DNA of 64,000 nucleotides from Planctomycetota bacterium (lineage in GTDB: Bacteria; Planctomycetota; UBA1135; GCA-002686595), in assembly GCA_020638875.1 (NCBI GenBank), contig JACKHS010000008.1, positions 62,001 to 126,000 of the forward strand. The letters run 5' to 3'. Below are positions 20,180 through 29,089 of the stretch, in pieces (the first letter of the stretch is position 1; each line of letters opens with the position of its first letter). The notes under the pieces are model-generated. The model did not search any database, was not told the DNA's origin, and saw nothing but the letters and a program-made list of their open reading frames with translations. Position numbers and translations under genes: made by a program.

Positions 20180-21991
20180 TTGAGCGCCAGCCCGTCCGCA
20201 CCGCGGCCCTACCGCGAGATCACCTGGGAGGCCGTCGTCTTCGGCGTCCTCATCGGCGTCGTGATGAACGCGGCGATCACCTACTCGGGCCTGAAGATCG
20301 GCTTCACCATCGGCGGCAGCGCCATCGCGGCCGTGCTCGGCTGGGGCGTGCTGCGCGGCCTGCTCGGCAAGGGCACGGTGGTCGAGAACAACATCGCGCA
20401 GACGGTCGCCTCCTCGGTGAACACCTCGAACAGCGGGGTGATCTTCACCGTGCCGGTGCTCTACCTGCTCGGGCTGTACGCCAAGGTGGACCTCGTCTGG
20501 CTGACCGCCGCGACGATGGCGGGCGCGATCCTCGGCGTCGCGTTCATCATCCCGACGCGCAAGCAGATGATCGACTACGAGCGCCTGCGCTTCCCGACCG
20601 GCACGGCGGTGGCCTCCGTGCTGCGTTCCCCGGGCGAAGGCGTGCGCAAGGCGACCGTGCTGATCGTCGGCGTGCTCGTGGCGATGGTGGTCTTCTTCTT
20701 CACGCAGTCGCAGGAGGTCTTCGGGATCTCCGGCTACGCGGAGTGGGGCCGCGAGCTCTCCTTCCTGCCCGACGGCGTGCTCGGCGCGGACACGATCGAC
20801 GTCGGCAAGTGGATCCTCTCGACCGAGTGGGGTCAGGCGCTCTGGAACCCGGCCTTCGACTTCAAGTGGGCCATCGCGCCCTTCGCGCTCGGCGCGGGCT
20901 TCATCACCGGCCGCCCCGGGCTGGTGGTGCTCGCCGGCGGCCTGCTGGCCTACTTCGTCATCTCCCCGGTGGCGCTGTCCTCGGGCTGGATGCCGGCCGA
21001 CGTGGACGCCTCGGGCGCGGCCGGCTGGGCGCTCGTGAACATGAATCGTCCGCTGGGCATCGGCCTGCTCACCGGCGGCGCGTTCATCGGCCTGTGCTTC
21101 GCGTTCCCCGCCATCGGCTCGGCGCTCAAGTCCATCGCGCGCTCCGGCGGGCGCGACGGCGAGCGCGAGGAGCTGCCGCTCTCGGCGCTGCTGGTGACCG
21201 CGCTGGGCGCCTTCGCGCTGCTCTTCTTCGCGGCCGAGCACTCGGTCGCCGACGGCGACCCGGCCAAGTCCGCGCTCATCGCCGGCGTCGGCACGCTGTG
21301 GATGTGGTTCGCCGGCATCGTGATCGCGCAGTGCACCGGCATGACCGACTGGAGCCCGATCTCCGGCATCGCGCTCCTGACCGTCATGGTGTGCCTGTTC
21401 CTGACGGACAACCAGGTCGTGCCGGCGGTGCTGATCGGCGCGGCCGTGTGCGTCGCGATCACCGAGTGCGCGGACATGATGCAGGACCTCAAGACCGGCT
21501 CGATGGTCGGCGGCTCGCCCGTGCGGCAGCAGCTGCTCGAGCTCGCGGTGGTCTGGATCGGGCCCGCGGTCAGCCTCGCGGTGGTGGGCATGCTCGCCGC
21601 GACGAACTACGCCAAGTTCGGCGTGTACTTCGGCCCCGGCACCGACATGCCCGCGCCGCAGGCCGCCGCGCTCGAGGGCGTGATCAACACGATCCGCGGC
21701 GGCGACGCGCCGGTCGAGCTCTACGGCATGGGCGGCCTGGTCGGCGCGCTGCTGAGCCTGTCCGGCATGGCGGGCCTGGGCGTGCTGGTCGGCCTCTCGA
21801 TGTACCTGCCGCTCAAGTACCTGCTGCCCTACGGCCTGGGCTGCCTGATCCAGATGCTGTTCACCAAGGCCAAGGGCGCCGCGTGGACCGAGAGCTGGTG
21901 CGTGCCCTTCGCCGCCGGGATGATCGTCGGCGAGGGCCTGCTCGGCATCCTCTTCGCCGGCATGTCGCTGCTCTCGGGGGGCCAGCTGTGA
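20180..21991 (+). CDS. OPT-family oligopeptide transporter
   Basis: A 603-residue polytopic inner-membrane protein with ~14-16 hydrophobic helices, of the oligopeptide transporter (OPT/YSL) superfamily. Supporting segments are the N-terminal TWEAVVFGVLIGVVMNAA, the NTSNSGVIFTVPVLY loop, the PTRKQMIDYERLRFPTGTA cytoplasmic loop, and the ECADMMQDLKTG motif in the second half. Members import peptides or metal chelates with protons; the substrate here is unknown. The start is TTG at 20180 (MSASPSAPRPYREITWE), with AGGAG four nt upstream, slightly close. Its stop overlaps the next start (GTGA), so the two are translationally coupled. Confidence 0.93.
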   Translation: MSASPSAPRPYREITWEAVVFGVLIGVVMNAAITYSGLKIGFTIGGSAIAAVLGWGVLRGLLGKGTVVENNIAQTVASSVNTSNSGVIFTVPVLYLLGLYAKVDLVWLTAATMAGAILGVAFIIPTRKQMIDYERLRFPTGTAVASVLRSPGEGVRKATVLIVGVLVAMVVFFFTQSQEVFGISGYAEWGRELSFLPDGVLGADTIDVGKWILSTEWGQALWNPAFDFKWAIAPFALGAGFITGRPGLVVLAGGLLAYFVISPVALSSGWMPADVDASGAAGWALVNMNRPLGIGLLTGGAFIGLCFAFPAIGSALKSIARSGGRDGEREELPLSALLVTALGAFALLFFAAEHSVADGDPAKSALIAGVGTLWMWFAGIVIAQCTGMTDWSPISGIALLTVMVCLFLTDNQVVPAVLIGAAVCVAITECADMMQDLKTGSMVGGSPVRQQLLELAVVWIGPAVSLAVVGMLAATNYAKFGVYFGPGTDMPAPQAAALEGVINTIRGGDAPVELYGMGGLVGALLSLSGMAGLGVLVGLSMYLPLKYLLPYGLGCLIQMLFTKAKGAAWTESWCVPFAAGMIVGEGLLGILFAGMSLLSGGQL

Positions 21992-23193
21992 AGAAGCTCC
22001 TCGCCGACCTGTTGCTCGTCGCCGGCGTCGTCGTCGCGACGCTGTCCGCGGCCGAGAGCCGCCGCGTCTCGAAGGTCGTTCCGCTCAGCGGAGACCTCTC
22101 GGGCGAGGTGCTGCACCAGCCCGTCTCGAGCGCGCTGCGCGAGCAGCACCCCGACGTCTACGTCTACGCCGATCGCACCCTCGCGCCCGGCACGCCGCTC
22201 GACGCCGACGCGGTCGCGTGGCTGCGCGGCCTGGGCCTCACGAGCGTGTCCGTGCTGCGTCAGCCGCGCGCCAGCGAGACGCTGCCGGTGGCCGGCGACG
22301 CCGCGCTCGGGCGCGTGCTCGCGGAGCCCGTGATCCTCACCGCCGAGCCCGAAGCGGCCAGCGCGGGCCGCCTGATCGACGAGGGCTTCGTCGCGCGCCT
22401 CGAGGCGAGCGAGCTCGACGTCGTTCGCATCAGCGTCGCCACGACCGACGGCAAGGGCCGCCGCGAGGTGCACTGGGACCTGCGCGACGCGTCCAAGAAC
22501 CCGAGCGACTGCGAGCTCGTCGGCGCCAAGCTCGCGCTGCCCGTCACCGTGCCCGTGCGCCTCAAGCGCGGCAGCTACCTCGACGAGGAGACGCTCGCGC
22601 GCCTGGCGCAGTCGGGCTACGCGGATGTCGACGTGAAGATCCCGCTGCACTTCGACTGGCGCCGCTGGGAGCTGCGCTGGGTGTTCGCCTTCGGCGTCGC
22701 GCTGACGCTCGCGGGCGTGCTGCTCAAGCGCGGCAAGCAGTCCGCCGCCGAGGTCGAAGCCGGCGCGCAGCACGTCGGCGCGCTGCGCGGCGAGCTGGTC
22801 GGCGTGCGCGACACGCTCGCGAAGCTGTTGCCGCGCCTCGACCACCTCGACGCCGCGCAGCTCCACGAGGCCGTCGATCCGCTCGTCGCGGGCCCGCTCT
22901 ACCGCTTCGCGGAGGGCCGCGAGGCGATCCGCACCGCGCACGGCACGCGCACCTACCTCGCGGTCATGGACGCCTTCGCGCGCGCCGAGCGCAAGGTCAA
23001 CCGCGCCTGGTCCGCGGCCGTCGACGGCTACCCCGAGGAAGCGCGCGACAGCCTGCGCGCGGCGCTGCCGCCGCTCGAGGAAGCCTGCGCCGCGCTGCCC
23101 GGCTCGGCCGCGCCGCCCGGCGAGGGCCTGCTCACGCCCGACGGCGCGCTGCGCGTCCCGCCCGACGTCCCCCACTTCCACGACGCCGACTGA
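21988..23193 (+). CDS. unknown membrane protein coupled to the OPT transporter
   Basis: A 401-residue protein starting at GTG inside the OPT stop (4-nt overlap). One N-terminal membrane segment (residues ~4-22) and a second near 233-250 (WVFAFGVALTLAGVLL) place residues ~25-230 outside the cytoplasm and the helical C-terminus inside. The outer part holds repeats of the form LAPGTPLDADAVAWLRGLGL, GRVLAEPVIL...LIDEGFVARLE and LKRGSYLDEETLARLAQSG. Each reads as turn-strand-helix-strand and recalls SAF/RpoC-type hammerhead units. The cytoplasmic part ends in a His/Pro-rich tail. I know no family. The context suggests an accessory or sensing subunit of the transporter. Confidence 0.8.
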   Translation: MKKLLADLLLVAGVVVATLSAAESRRVSKVVPLSGDLSGEVLHQPVSSALREQHPDVYVYADRTLAPGTPLDADAVAWLRGLGLTSVSVLRQPRASETLPVAGDAALGRVLAEPVILTAEPEAASAGRLIDEGFVARLEASELDVVRISVATTDGKGRREVHWDLRDASKNPSDCELVGAKLALPVTVPVRLKRGSYLDEETLARLAQSGYADVDVKIPLHFDWRRWELRWVFAFGVALTLAGVLLKRGKQSAAEVEAGAQHVGALRGELVGVRDTLAKLLPRLDHLDAAQLHEAVDPLVAGPLYRFAEGREAIRTAHGTRTYLAVMDAFARAERKVNRAWSAAVDGYPEEARDSLRAALPPLEEACAALPGSAAPPGEGLLTPDGALRVPPDVPHFHDAD

Positions 23194-23268
23194 GGGCGCG
23201 CGCCGCGCTCCGCGCCCGTCCCCACCGCGCCGCGGCGCCGCGCCCTGGTCCTCGGCGCGCCCCGCGGC

Positions 23269-23274
23269 TACCCT
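23269..23274 (+). promoter_or_regulatory. putative -10 box (TACCCT)
   Basis: TACCCT fits TANNNT and lies 28 nt upstream of the FKBP ATG. It is weaker than the TAGNNT boxes, and no -35 is apparent. Confidence 0.25.
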
Positions 23275-23302
23275 CCCCGCCCCGCATCGACCCCGACCCA
23301 GG

Positions 23303-23980
23303 ATGACCATGTTGCGCCCCCTCGCCGCCGTCGCGGCTCTGTCCCTCTGCGCCACCGCCGCGCTGCCGCTGCTCTCCCACGACTACGCCGAGCTGCCGCC
23401 GGCCGCCGCCGACGTGCGCGCCGGCCTGGACGCGGCGGGCCTCGACCTCTCCGCCGCCGTCGCCGCGGCCCAGACCGCCGCGGGCGGCAAGGCCTCGACG
23501 GCCTCCATCGACGCCGCGGCGAAGACCGCCACGGTGCGCGTCTACGGCGAGACGCAGTGCTGGGACGTCGTCGTCGGCGCCGACGGCAAGGTCTCCGGCA
23601 AGACCGAGGTGTCGCGCTTCCCCGGCGAGGCCGTCAGCGGCGAGTGGACCGAGACGGACTCGGGCCTGCGCTACTTCGACATGAAGGTCGGCGACGGCGC
23701 CGCGCCGGCCAGCCGCGCCGCGCGCGTGAAGGTGCACTACACGGGCTGGCTCAACGACGGCACCAAGTTCGACTCGTCCGTCGACCGCGGTCAGCCGATC
23801 GACTTCGGCCTGAACCAGGTGATTCCGGGCTGGAGCGAAGGCGTGGCGACCATGAAGGTCGGCGGCCGCCGCAAGCTCATCATCCCGCCGAACCTCGGCT
23901 ACGGCGCGCGCGGCGCGGGCGGCGCGGTGCCCCCGAACGCCGTGCTGATCTTCGACGTCGAGCTGATCGACCTGCTCTAG
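23303..23980 (+). CDS. secreted FKBP-type peptidyl-prolyl isomerase
   Basis: A 225-residue exported prolyl isomerase. Signal peptide: residues 1-~24. Residues ~30-110 form a small PepSY-like or uncharacterised alpha/beta region (CWDVVVGADGKV). The FKBP domain occupies ~118-225 with VKVHYTGWLNDGTKFDSS, VIPGWSEG, IIPPNLGYG and VPPNAVLIFDVELI, so the active-site aromatic and Asp residues are all present. It should assist folding outside the cytoplasm. A TACCCT hexamer lies 28 nt upstream. A second ATG two codons downstream is an alternative start. A long hairpin terminator follows. Confidence 0.93.
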   Translation: MTMLRPLAAVAALSLCATAALPLLSHDYAELPPAAADVRAGLDAAGLDLSAAVAAAQTAAGGKASTASIDAAAKTATVRVYGETQCWDVVVGADGKVSGKTEVSRFPGEAVSGEWTETDSGLRYFDMKVGDGAAPASRAARVKVHYTGWLNDGTKFDSSVDRGQPIDFGLNQVIPGWSEGVATMKVGGRRKLIIPPNLGYGARGAGGAVPPNAVLIFDVELIDLL

Positions 23981-23996
23981 GAGCCGCTCCGACGGA

Positions 23997-24036
23997 AGGA
24001 GGCCCGGGTCCCTCGCGCGAGGGGCCCGGGCCTCCT
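23997..24036. terminator. long bidirectional terminator hairpin
   Basis: AGGAGGCCCGGG pairs with CCCGGGCCTCCT, and the inside continues as CCCTCG/CGAGGG, giving an almost uninterrupted ~18-bp stem. It sits between convergent genes (FKBP stop 23980, minus-strand stop 24058) and can serve both strands. Confidence 0.8.
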
Positions 24037-24057
24037 GCCTTGCGACGAACGACCGCG

Positions 24058-26136
24058 CTAGCGCTCGTCCTCGACGGGCGCCGGCTCGAGGTGCACATCC
24101 TCCTCCGGGATCACGACGTCCTCGACCTCCTCCCACTCCTCGAAGTCCATCTCGTCCTCGCTCTCGAGGGTCCGGGAGTAGACGTAGGGGTAGTCGTCCT
24201 CGGTGGCCGGCGCGTCGTAGCCGTAGGGCGCGCCCCACGGGTCGGTCAGCGCGTCCTCGCCGCCGTCCAGGTAGACCGCGCCGTTCTCGTCCGGGATCAC
24301 CAGCGTCATCAGGCTCACCGGGAAGTGGCCGTCGTTGTTGGCGGAGTAGGCGTACAGCGCCTCGTAGAGCGCGGCGAGCTCCTGGTCGACCTCCTGGTAC
24401 TCGCTGCCCTCGTAGTCGTCCCAGACCATGCCCGACTCCATCTGCTGCTGGCGCTCGGCGACGATGCCGGCGGCCATCGCGCCGACGAGCGGCAGGAGCG
24501 GCGAGTTCTGCACGAAGCCCGCCACGCCGGCCAGGTTGACCAGGTGCGAGCGGTCGGCGCGGCACTCGCTGACGAAGTCGTCGCCGTCGACGTAGCCCAG
24601 CGCGAGGATTGGCTTGGCGTCGCGCGCGAGCGTCGCGTAGGTCGGCACGACCAGGCCCGGCTCGCGGCTCGCGTCGCGCGGGGAGCGCACGGCGTTCGCC
24701 AGCATGCTGCCGACGAGGCTGACCGTGCCGTAGCCGTCGCGGAACAGGCGCGGCGTGTCGATCCACTGCAGGCTGGTGAGCTGCTTCCCCGCGGCGCCGC
24801 GCTGCGCGCGGAAGCCGGGGTTGTCGAGCAGCGATCGCTCGGGCGCGGCGAGCTGCGCCAGCGCGGCCTCGACGGCCTGCGGCGTGAGCCCGGCGACGAG
24901 GTAGCCGTCGCGGTCGGCGAGCGTGATCTCCAACGGGATGGGCAGACCGGGGAAGGTCAGCGTCCAGCGCTGCAGGCCGCCGGCCTCGTGGTGCGCGAGG
25001 CGCACGTAGCCCTTCGTCTCCTCGTGCAACGAGGCGACGAGGTCCTCGAGGCGACTCCACGTCGCGTGGAAGCGCTCGGCGTCCTTCAGCTCGAGCACCA
25101 GCACCGAGGACAGCGTGCCGCCGCCACCGGTCGTGTCCGACGCGTAGACCGCCATGCGCTGACCGATCGGCGCGAGCAGGTCCTCGCGCACGCTCATGCC
25201 GAGCGCCTTGTCGAGCTCCGCGACCACGTCGACGCCCAGGCCCTGGAACATGCGCTGGTACATGTCGAGCAGCCCTTCGAGGTCGAACGCCGCCGCCATG
25301 GCCCAGGTCGCGTCGGCCGGGATCGCGCGCAGGATGCTCTCGCCGAGGCCGGCCTCGGGCACGACGTTCTGCGCCCGCATGGTCTCGGCGAAGCCGGGCA
25401 TGCGCACGACCATGTACTGGCGTTCCGCGTCGCTGCCGATGGCGAACTCGTAGGCCAGCGCGTCGAAGCCGGACTCCGAGAGCATGCCGAAGACGGCCTC
25501 CATCTCGGCGCTGCCGCCCTGCTGCTCGGCCATCTCGAGCATGAAGTCGAGCATGCGGCCGTAGTCGAGGCGACCGCGCAGCGCGGTTCGCGCGCCGGCG
25601 GGCAGGAGCCCGTTCGGCAGCGCCGGGTCGAAGCCCTGCTCGAGGCCGAGGCGCGCGACGAAGTCCCCGCCCTCGGCGTTCATCCAGGCCGGCACCGGCG
25701 CGGGCAGCACCCACGCGCCGCCGTTCGCAGGCGGCTCGACGCCCGCGCCCGCCTGGTTCATCAGGTCGGCGAGCTCCTCGAGGAACCCGCGCGCCGTGCC
25801 CGCCGCGCCGCGCGTGCTGCGCAGCTCGGCGACGACCGGCACCGGCATCGCGGGCAGCGGCTCGGGGTTGAGCCCGACGGCGAGGGTCATCGGGCCCTGC
25901 AGCAGCCGCAGCGCCATGTCGAGCGCCGGCGGCGGCACGTCGAAGTCCGGCACCTCGCCCGGTAGATCGCGGAGGCGGTCGTCGACGAGCTGGAGCGCGT
26001 TGAGGAAGGCCGCGTCCTTCTCGTCCACGAAGAAGGCCGGCAGGCCTTCGCAGCGCAGCGAGAACAGGACGTCGGGCGGGGCCGGCGCGGCGGACTCTTG
26101 CGGAGCCGCGACGGCGAGGGCGATGGCGAGCCACAT
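24058..26136 (-). CDS. secreted protein with a GspG-like C-terminal segment
   Basis: A 692-residue exported protein with a short signal peptide (residues 1-~11, MWLAIALAVAA). Most of it (20-580) is a strand/helix-rich body that I cannot assign; it resembles the DUF3352-type proteins of planctomycetes. From ~595 a segment ELAALYEALYAYSANNDGHFP, then YLDGGEDALTDPWGAPYGYD, matches the C-terminal part of type II secretion major pseudopilins (DPWGxPY-Y). It lacks the N-terminal pilin helix. The last 40 residues are very acidic. The start is well defined: AAGGAGG lies 7 nt before the ATG. It follows tldD on the same strand after 94 nt and may share its mRNA. Confidence 0.8.
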   Translation of the reverse strand: MWLAIALAVAAPQESAAPAPPDVLFSLRCEGLPAFFVDEKDAAFLNALQLVDDRLRDLPGEVPDFDVPPPALDMALRLLQGPMTLAVGLNPEPLPAMPVPVVAELRSTRGAAGTARGFLEELADLMNQAGAGVEPPANGGAWVLPAPVPAWMNAEGGDFVARLGLEQGFDPALPNGLLPAGARTALRGRLDYGRMLDFMLEMAEQQGGSAEMEAVFGMLSESGFDALAYEFAIGSDAERQYMVVRMPGFAETMRAQNVVPEAGLGESILRAIPADATWAMAAAFDLEGLLDMYQRMFQGLGVDVVAELDKALGMSVREDLLAPIGQRMAVYASDTTGGGGTLSSVLVLELKDAERFHATWSRLEDLVASLHEETKGYVRLAHHEAGGLQRWTLTFPGLPIPLEITLADRDGYLVAGLTPQAVEAALAQLAAPERSLLDNPGFRAQRGAAGKQLTSLQWIDTPRLFRDGYGTVSLVGSMLANAVRSPRDASREPGLVVPTYATLARDAKPILALGYVDGDDFVSECRADRSHLVNLAGVAGFVQNSPLLPLVGAMAAGIVAERQQQMESGMVWDDYEGSEYQEVDQELAALYEALYAYSANNDGHFPVSLMTLVIPDENGAVYLDGGEDALTDPWGAPYGYDAPATEDDYPYVYSRTLESEDEMDFEEWEEVEDVVIPEEDVHLEPAPVEDER

Positions 26137-26230
26137 GGGGGTACCTCCTTCGGAGTTCGGGTACGGCCGGAGACGGGCGCGCGGCGGCGCCGCGGGGCTC
26201 CGCGCCGTGAGCTGCGTTCGCTCGGGGATC

Positions 26231-27703
26231 TTATTCGGCGCCGACCAACGTCACGTTGCGGAAGCGTGCAGGCGCGGCGCCGTGACTCATTTCGGCCACC
26301 TGCATGGGGTTCCCTTTGCCGCAATTCGGCACGCCCCACAGCTCCCAGTGCGCCGGCGAGCAGATCGCATCGCACGACGCCCAGAAGTCCGGGGTGTTGC
26401 CCTGGTACGTCGGGTTGCGCAGCAGGCGCGCGAGCTTGCCGCCCTGGATCTCCCAGCCGATCTCGCAGGTGAACTGGAAGTTGAGGCGGCGCTGGTCGAT
26501 CGACCACATCTTGACCGTGTCGACGAAGACGGCGCCGTCCTCGCAGTCGGCGATCAGGGCGTCGAAGTCCCACGTGCCCGGCATGAGCGACAGGTTCGTC
26601 ATGCGGATGATGGGCGGGTGGTACCAGCCCTGCGCGCGCGACGTGCCGCGGCTGCGCGCTTCGCCGATGCGGCCGGCCCACTCGCGGTCGGTGTGGTAGC
26701 CCTGGAAGACGCCGTCCTTGACGACGTGCCAGCGTCCCGAGGCCACGCAGTCGTCGTCGAAGCCGCGCGTGTCGAGGCCGCCCGGCACGGTCGAGTCGGC
26801 CACGAGGTTCACGAGGTCCGAGCCGTAGCGGAAGCCGCCCAGCTTGTCGGTCGTCGCGAAGGACGAGCCGGCCAGGTCGACCTCGGCGCCGAAGACGCGG
26901 TCGAGCTCGTTGGGGTGCCCGACCGACTCGTGGATCTGCAGCATGAGCTGGCTGCCGCCGATCACCAGCGTGTGCGGGCCGCTCGGGCAGGGCGCGGCCG
27001 AGCACAGCGCGACCGCCTCGTCGCGCACGCGCGCGCCGTGCGCCGGCAGGTCGAGGCCGACGACGTGTTCCCAGCCGGCGCTCTTGTAGTTGCCGCCGAA
27101 CGACGCCGGGTACGAACGGCGCTGGACCTGGCCGTGCGCGGCGGCGGTGCTCGAGATGCCGGCCCCGCAGCGCGTCAGCACCTGGTGCAGCCGCGCGCCC
27201 TCGCTCGACGCCTGCCACTGCTCCTCGCGGCGCAGCGAGAGCGAGCCCTCGCGCACGACCGTCTCGGGCGCGCCGCTCATCGCGGCGTCGGCGGCCAGCA
27301 GGAGCGCGAGGCGCTCGGCGCGCGGGACCTCGAACGGATCCTGCACGAGCGGCGTCGACCAGTCGGCCTGGTGCGCGGGCTCGTCGGCCCACGGCCGCGG
27401 CGTCGTGCGCGCGGCGCCGAGCTGGCGGGCCATCGCCACCGCGCGGCGCGCGAGCTCGCCCGCGGTCGCCGGCGACAGCTCGTCGTCGAGCGGTGCGGCC
27501 GCGAAGCCCGCGCAGCCGTCCACCTCGACGCGCACGCCGAGGCCGTACTCCTCGTCCGCGCTCGCGTTGCCGACCGCGCCGTTCTTCACGACGAGGTCCT
27601 CGGTGCGCAGCCGGTTGACGCGCGCGTCGGCGTACGCCGCGCCGTCCTTGCAGGCGGCCTCGACGGCGGCCCGCGCCAGGTCCATCTCGCGTTCGCTGCT
27701 CAT
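26231..27703 (-). CDS. tldD: TldD metalloprotease subunit
   Basis: A 490-residue TldD/PmbA-family zinc protease subunit, carrying the catalytic HExxxH motif as HESVGH (His258, Glu259, His263). A later Cys-containing C-terminal region (CDAICSPAHWELWGVPNCG) completes the site as in TldD. With TldE it forms a heterodimer that degrades small unfolded peptides and, in known systems, matures microcin B17 and antagonises CcdB. It lies 8 nt after tldE on the same strand, so the pair is co-expressed. Length fits the family (~480). No RiPP precursor is evident next to it. Confidence 0.94.
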   Translation of the reverse strand: MSSEREMDLARAAVEAACKDGAAYADARVNRLRTEDLVVKNGAVGNASADEEYGLGVRVEVDGCAGFAAAPLDDELSPATAGELARRAVAMARQLGAARTTPRPWADEPAHQADWSTPLVQDPFEVPRAERLALLLAADAAMSGAPETVVREGSLSLRREEQWQASSEGARLHQVLTRCGAGISSTAAAHGQVQRRSYPASFGGNYKSAGWEHVVGLDLPAHGARVRDEAVALCSAAPCPSGPHTLVIGGSQLMLQIHESVGHPNELDRVFGAEVDLAGSSFATTDKLGGFRYGSDLVNLVADSTVPGGLDTRGFDDDCVASGRWHVVKDGVFQGYHTDREWAGRIGEARSRGTSRAQGWYHPPIIRMTNLSLMPGTWDFDALIADCEDGAVFVDTVKMWSIDQRRLNFQFTCEIGWEIQGGKLARLLRNPTYQGNTPDFWASCDAICSPAHWELWGVPNCGKGNPMQVAEMSHGAAPARFRNVTLVGAE

Positions 27704-27711
27704 GGCGGTGC

Positions 27712-29070
27712 TCAGAAGTCGGTGGTCGAGGTGAAGCGGAAGTTCTCGAGGCGCAGCGCCGGCGTCAGCACCTCGCCGTCGAACAGCGCGCCGGCGACCG
27801 CGCGCTCGCGGCCGACGCCGCTGAGGTTCCCGAGCGCGCGCACGAGGCTCTCGGTGAAGCGCAGGTTCTTCACGGCCGGCCCGAGCTCGCCGTTCTCGAT
27901 CAGGAAGGTGCCGTTGCGCGTCATGCCCGTCAGCAGGAGCTCCTTCGGGTCGATCAGGTTCGTGTAGTGGAACTGCGTGACGAGCAGGCCCCGCTCGACG
28001 CCCGCGACGAGCTGCGCGAGGCTCTCCGCGCCGGGGTGCACGACGAGGTGCTCGGCCTTGGGCCCCGAGGTGTTCGGCCGCGGCAGGCCGTGGCCCGTGT
28101 TCGCGCAGCCGAGCTTGTGCGCCCAGAGCGCATCGGTCACGGGCCCGACGAGCACGCCGCGCTCCACGAGCGGCGCGCGCCGGCGCGGCGAGCCCTCGCC
28201 GTCGAAGGGCAGCGCGGGGTTCTCCGGCGCGTGCGCGTCGTCGTCGATCGAGAGCGCCTCGGGGAACAGGCGCTGACCGACGCGGCCGCACAGGAACGAG
28301 CTCTCCTCGGCGACGTCCTGCGCGCCGAAGCCCTGGTACGCGGCGAACAGCAGCAGCGCGCTGACCGCGTTGGGTTCGAGCACGACGGTGTACTCGCCCG
28401 CGGCCACCGAGCGCGCCTCGCGCCCCGCGGCGGCCTTGTGCACGGCGCGCCGGACCACGTCGTCGGCGTCGAGCTCGCTGGCCCGCGCGGCCCTGGTGTC
28501 GGCGAAGCCCGCGCCGTGCACGAAGTCGGGGCCGCTCGCGGTGAGCTGGAACGAGGCGCGCGAGCGCGAGGCGTGCACCTCGCGGCCGGCGGAGGTCACG
28601 AGCGTGCGCGAGGTGCCCAGCGTCTGCGCGAGGCCGGCGGGCACGAGGCCCTCGGCGCGGCAGGCCGCGGTCGCCGCCGCGATCCAGCGCGCCTTCTCGG
28701 CGAAGGCGTGCTCGACGGTCGCGAGGTCGGCCGCCTGCGCGCGCACCTCGACCGGCCCGCCCAGCGGGAGCTGCTCGGGGTCGGGCGGCGCGAGCGCGGC
28801 CAGCTCGCAGGCGCGGCGCAGCGTGCGCAGCGTCTGCGCCTCGCCGAGCCCGTCGCACGAGGCCGACGCTTCACGCCAGCCGTCGGGCGTGCGCAGCCGC
28901 GCGCGAACGCTCACACCCGCGCCCTCGCGGTCCGCGCTCTGCGTCGGTCCGTCCGCGGCGAAGCGCGCGAAGCGGTCGCGCGTGCCGTGCACCACGACCT
29001 CCGTCTCGTCGGCCGTGCTCGCGTCGACGAGCCGCCGCGCCACCTCCAGGGCTTCCTCACGCTGCAACAT
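27712..29070 (-). CDS. tldE: TldE (PmbA) subunit of the TldD/E protease
   Basis: A 452-residue TldD/PmbA-family protein without the HExxxH motif, as expected for the non-catalytic TldE partner that shapes the peptide channel. Family segments include SFQLTASGPDFVHGAGF, VVLEPNAVSALLLF, and the C-terminal FHYTNLIDPKELLLTGMTRN. The start is ATG at 29070, with AGGAGG six nt upstream. It sits between leuS (19 nt upstream) and tldD (8 nt downstream), so leuS-tldE-tldD look like one transcription unit. Confidence 0.93.
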   Translation of the reverse strand: MLQREEALEVARRLVDASTADETEVVVHGTRDRFARFAADGPTQSADREGAGVSVRARLRTPDGWREASASCDGLGEAQTLRTLRRACELAALAPPDPEQLPLGGPVEVRAQAADLATVEHAFAEKARWIAAATAACRAEGLVPAGLAQTLGTSRTLVTSAGREVHASRSRASFQLTASGPDFVHGAGFADTRAARASELDADDVVRRAVHKAAAGREARSVAAGEYTVVLEPNAVSALLLFAAYQGFGAQDVAEESSFLCGRVGQRLFPEALSIDDDAHAPENPALPFDGEGSPRRRAPLVERGVLVGPVTDALWAHKLGCANTGHGLPRPNTSGPKAEHLVVHPGAESLAQLVAGVERGLLVTQFHYTNLIDPKELLLTGMTRNGTFLIENGELGPAVKNLRFTESLVRALGNLSGVGRERAVAGALFDGEVLTPALRLENFRFTSTTDF

Positions 29071-29089
29071 GGAGCTCCTCCTGCCGCCG

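Noticed and set aside
21829..23355. Minus-strand open frame opposite the OPT accessory gene
   Set aside because: The plus strand has a translationally coupled start and membrane segments; the antisense product is Arg/Ala repeats.
26231..29070. TldD/TldE as part of a modified-peptide (RiPP) cluster
   Set aside because: No precursor peptide, YcaO or lanthipeptide-type enzyme is nearby; leuS is the neighbour, so a housekeeping role is likelier.
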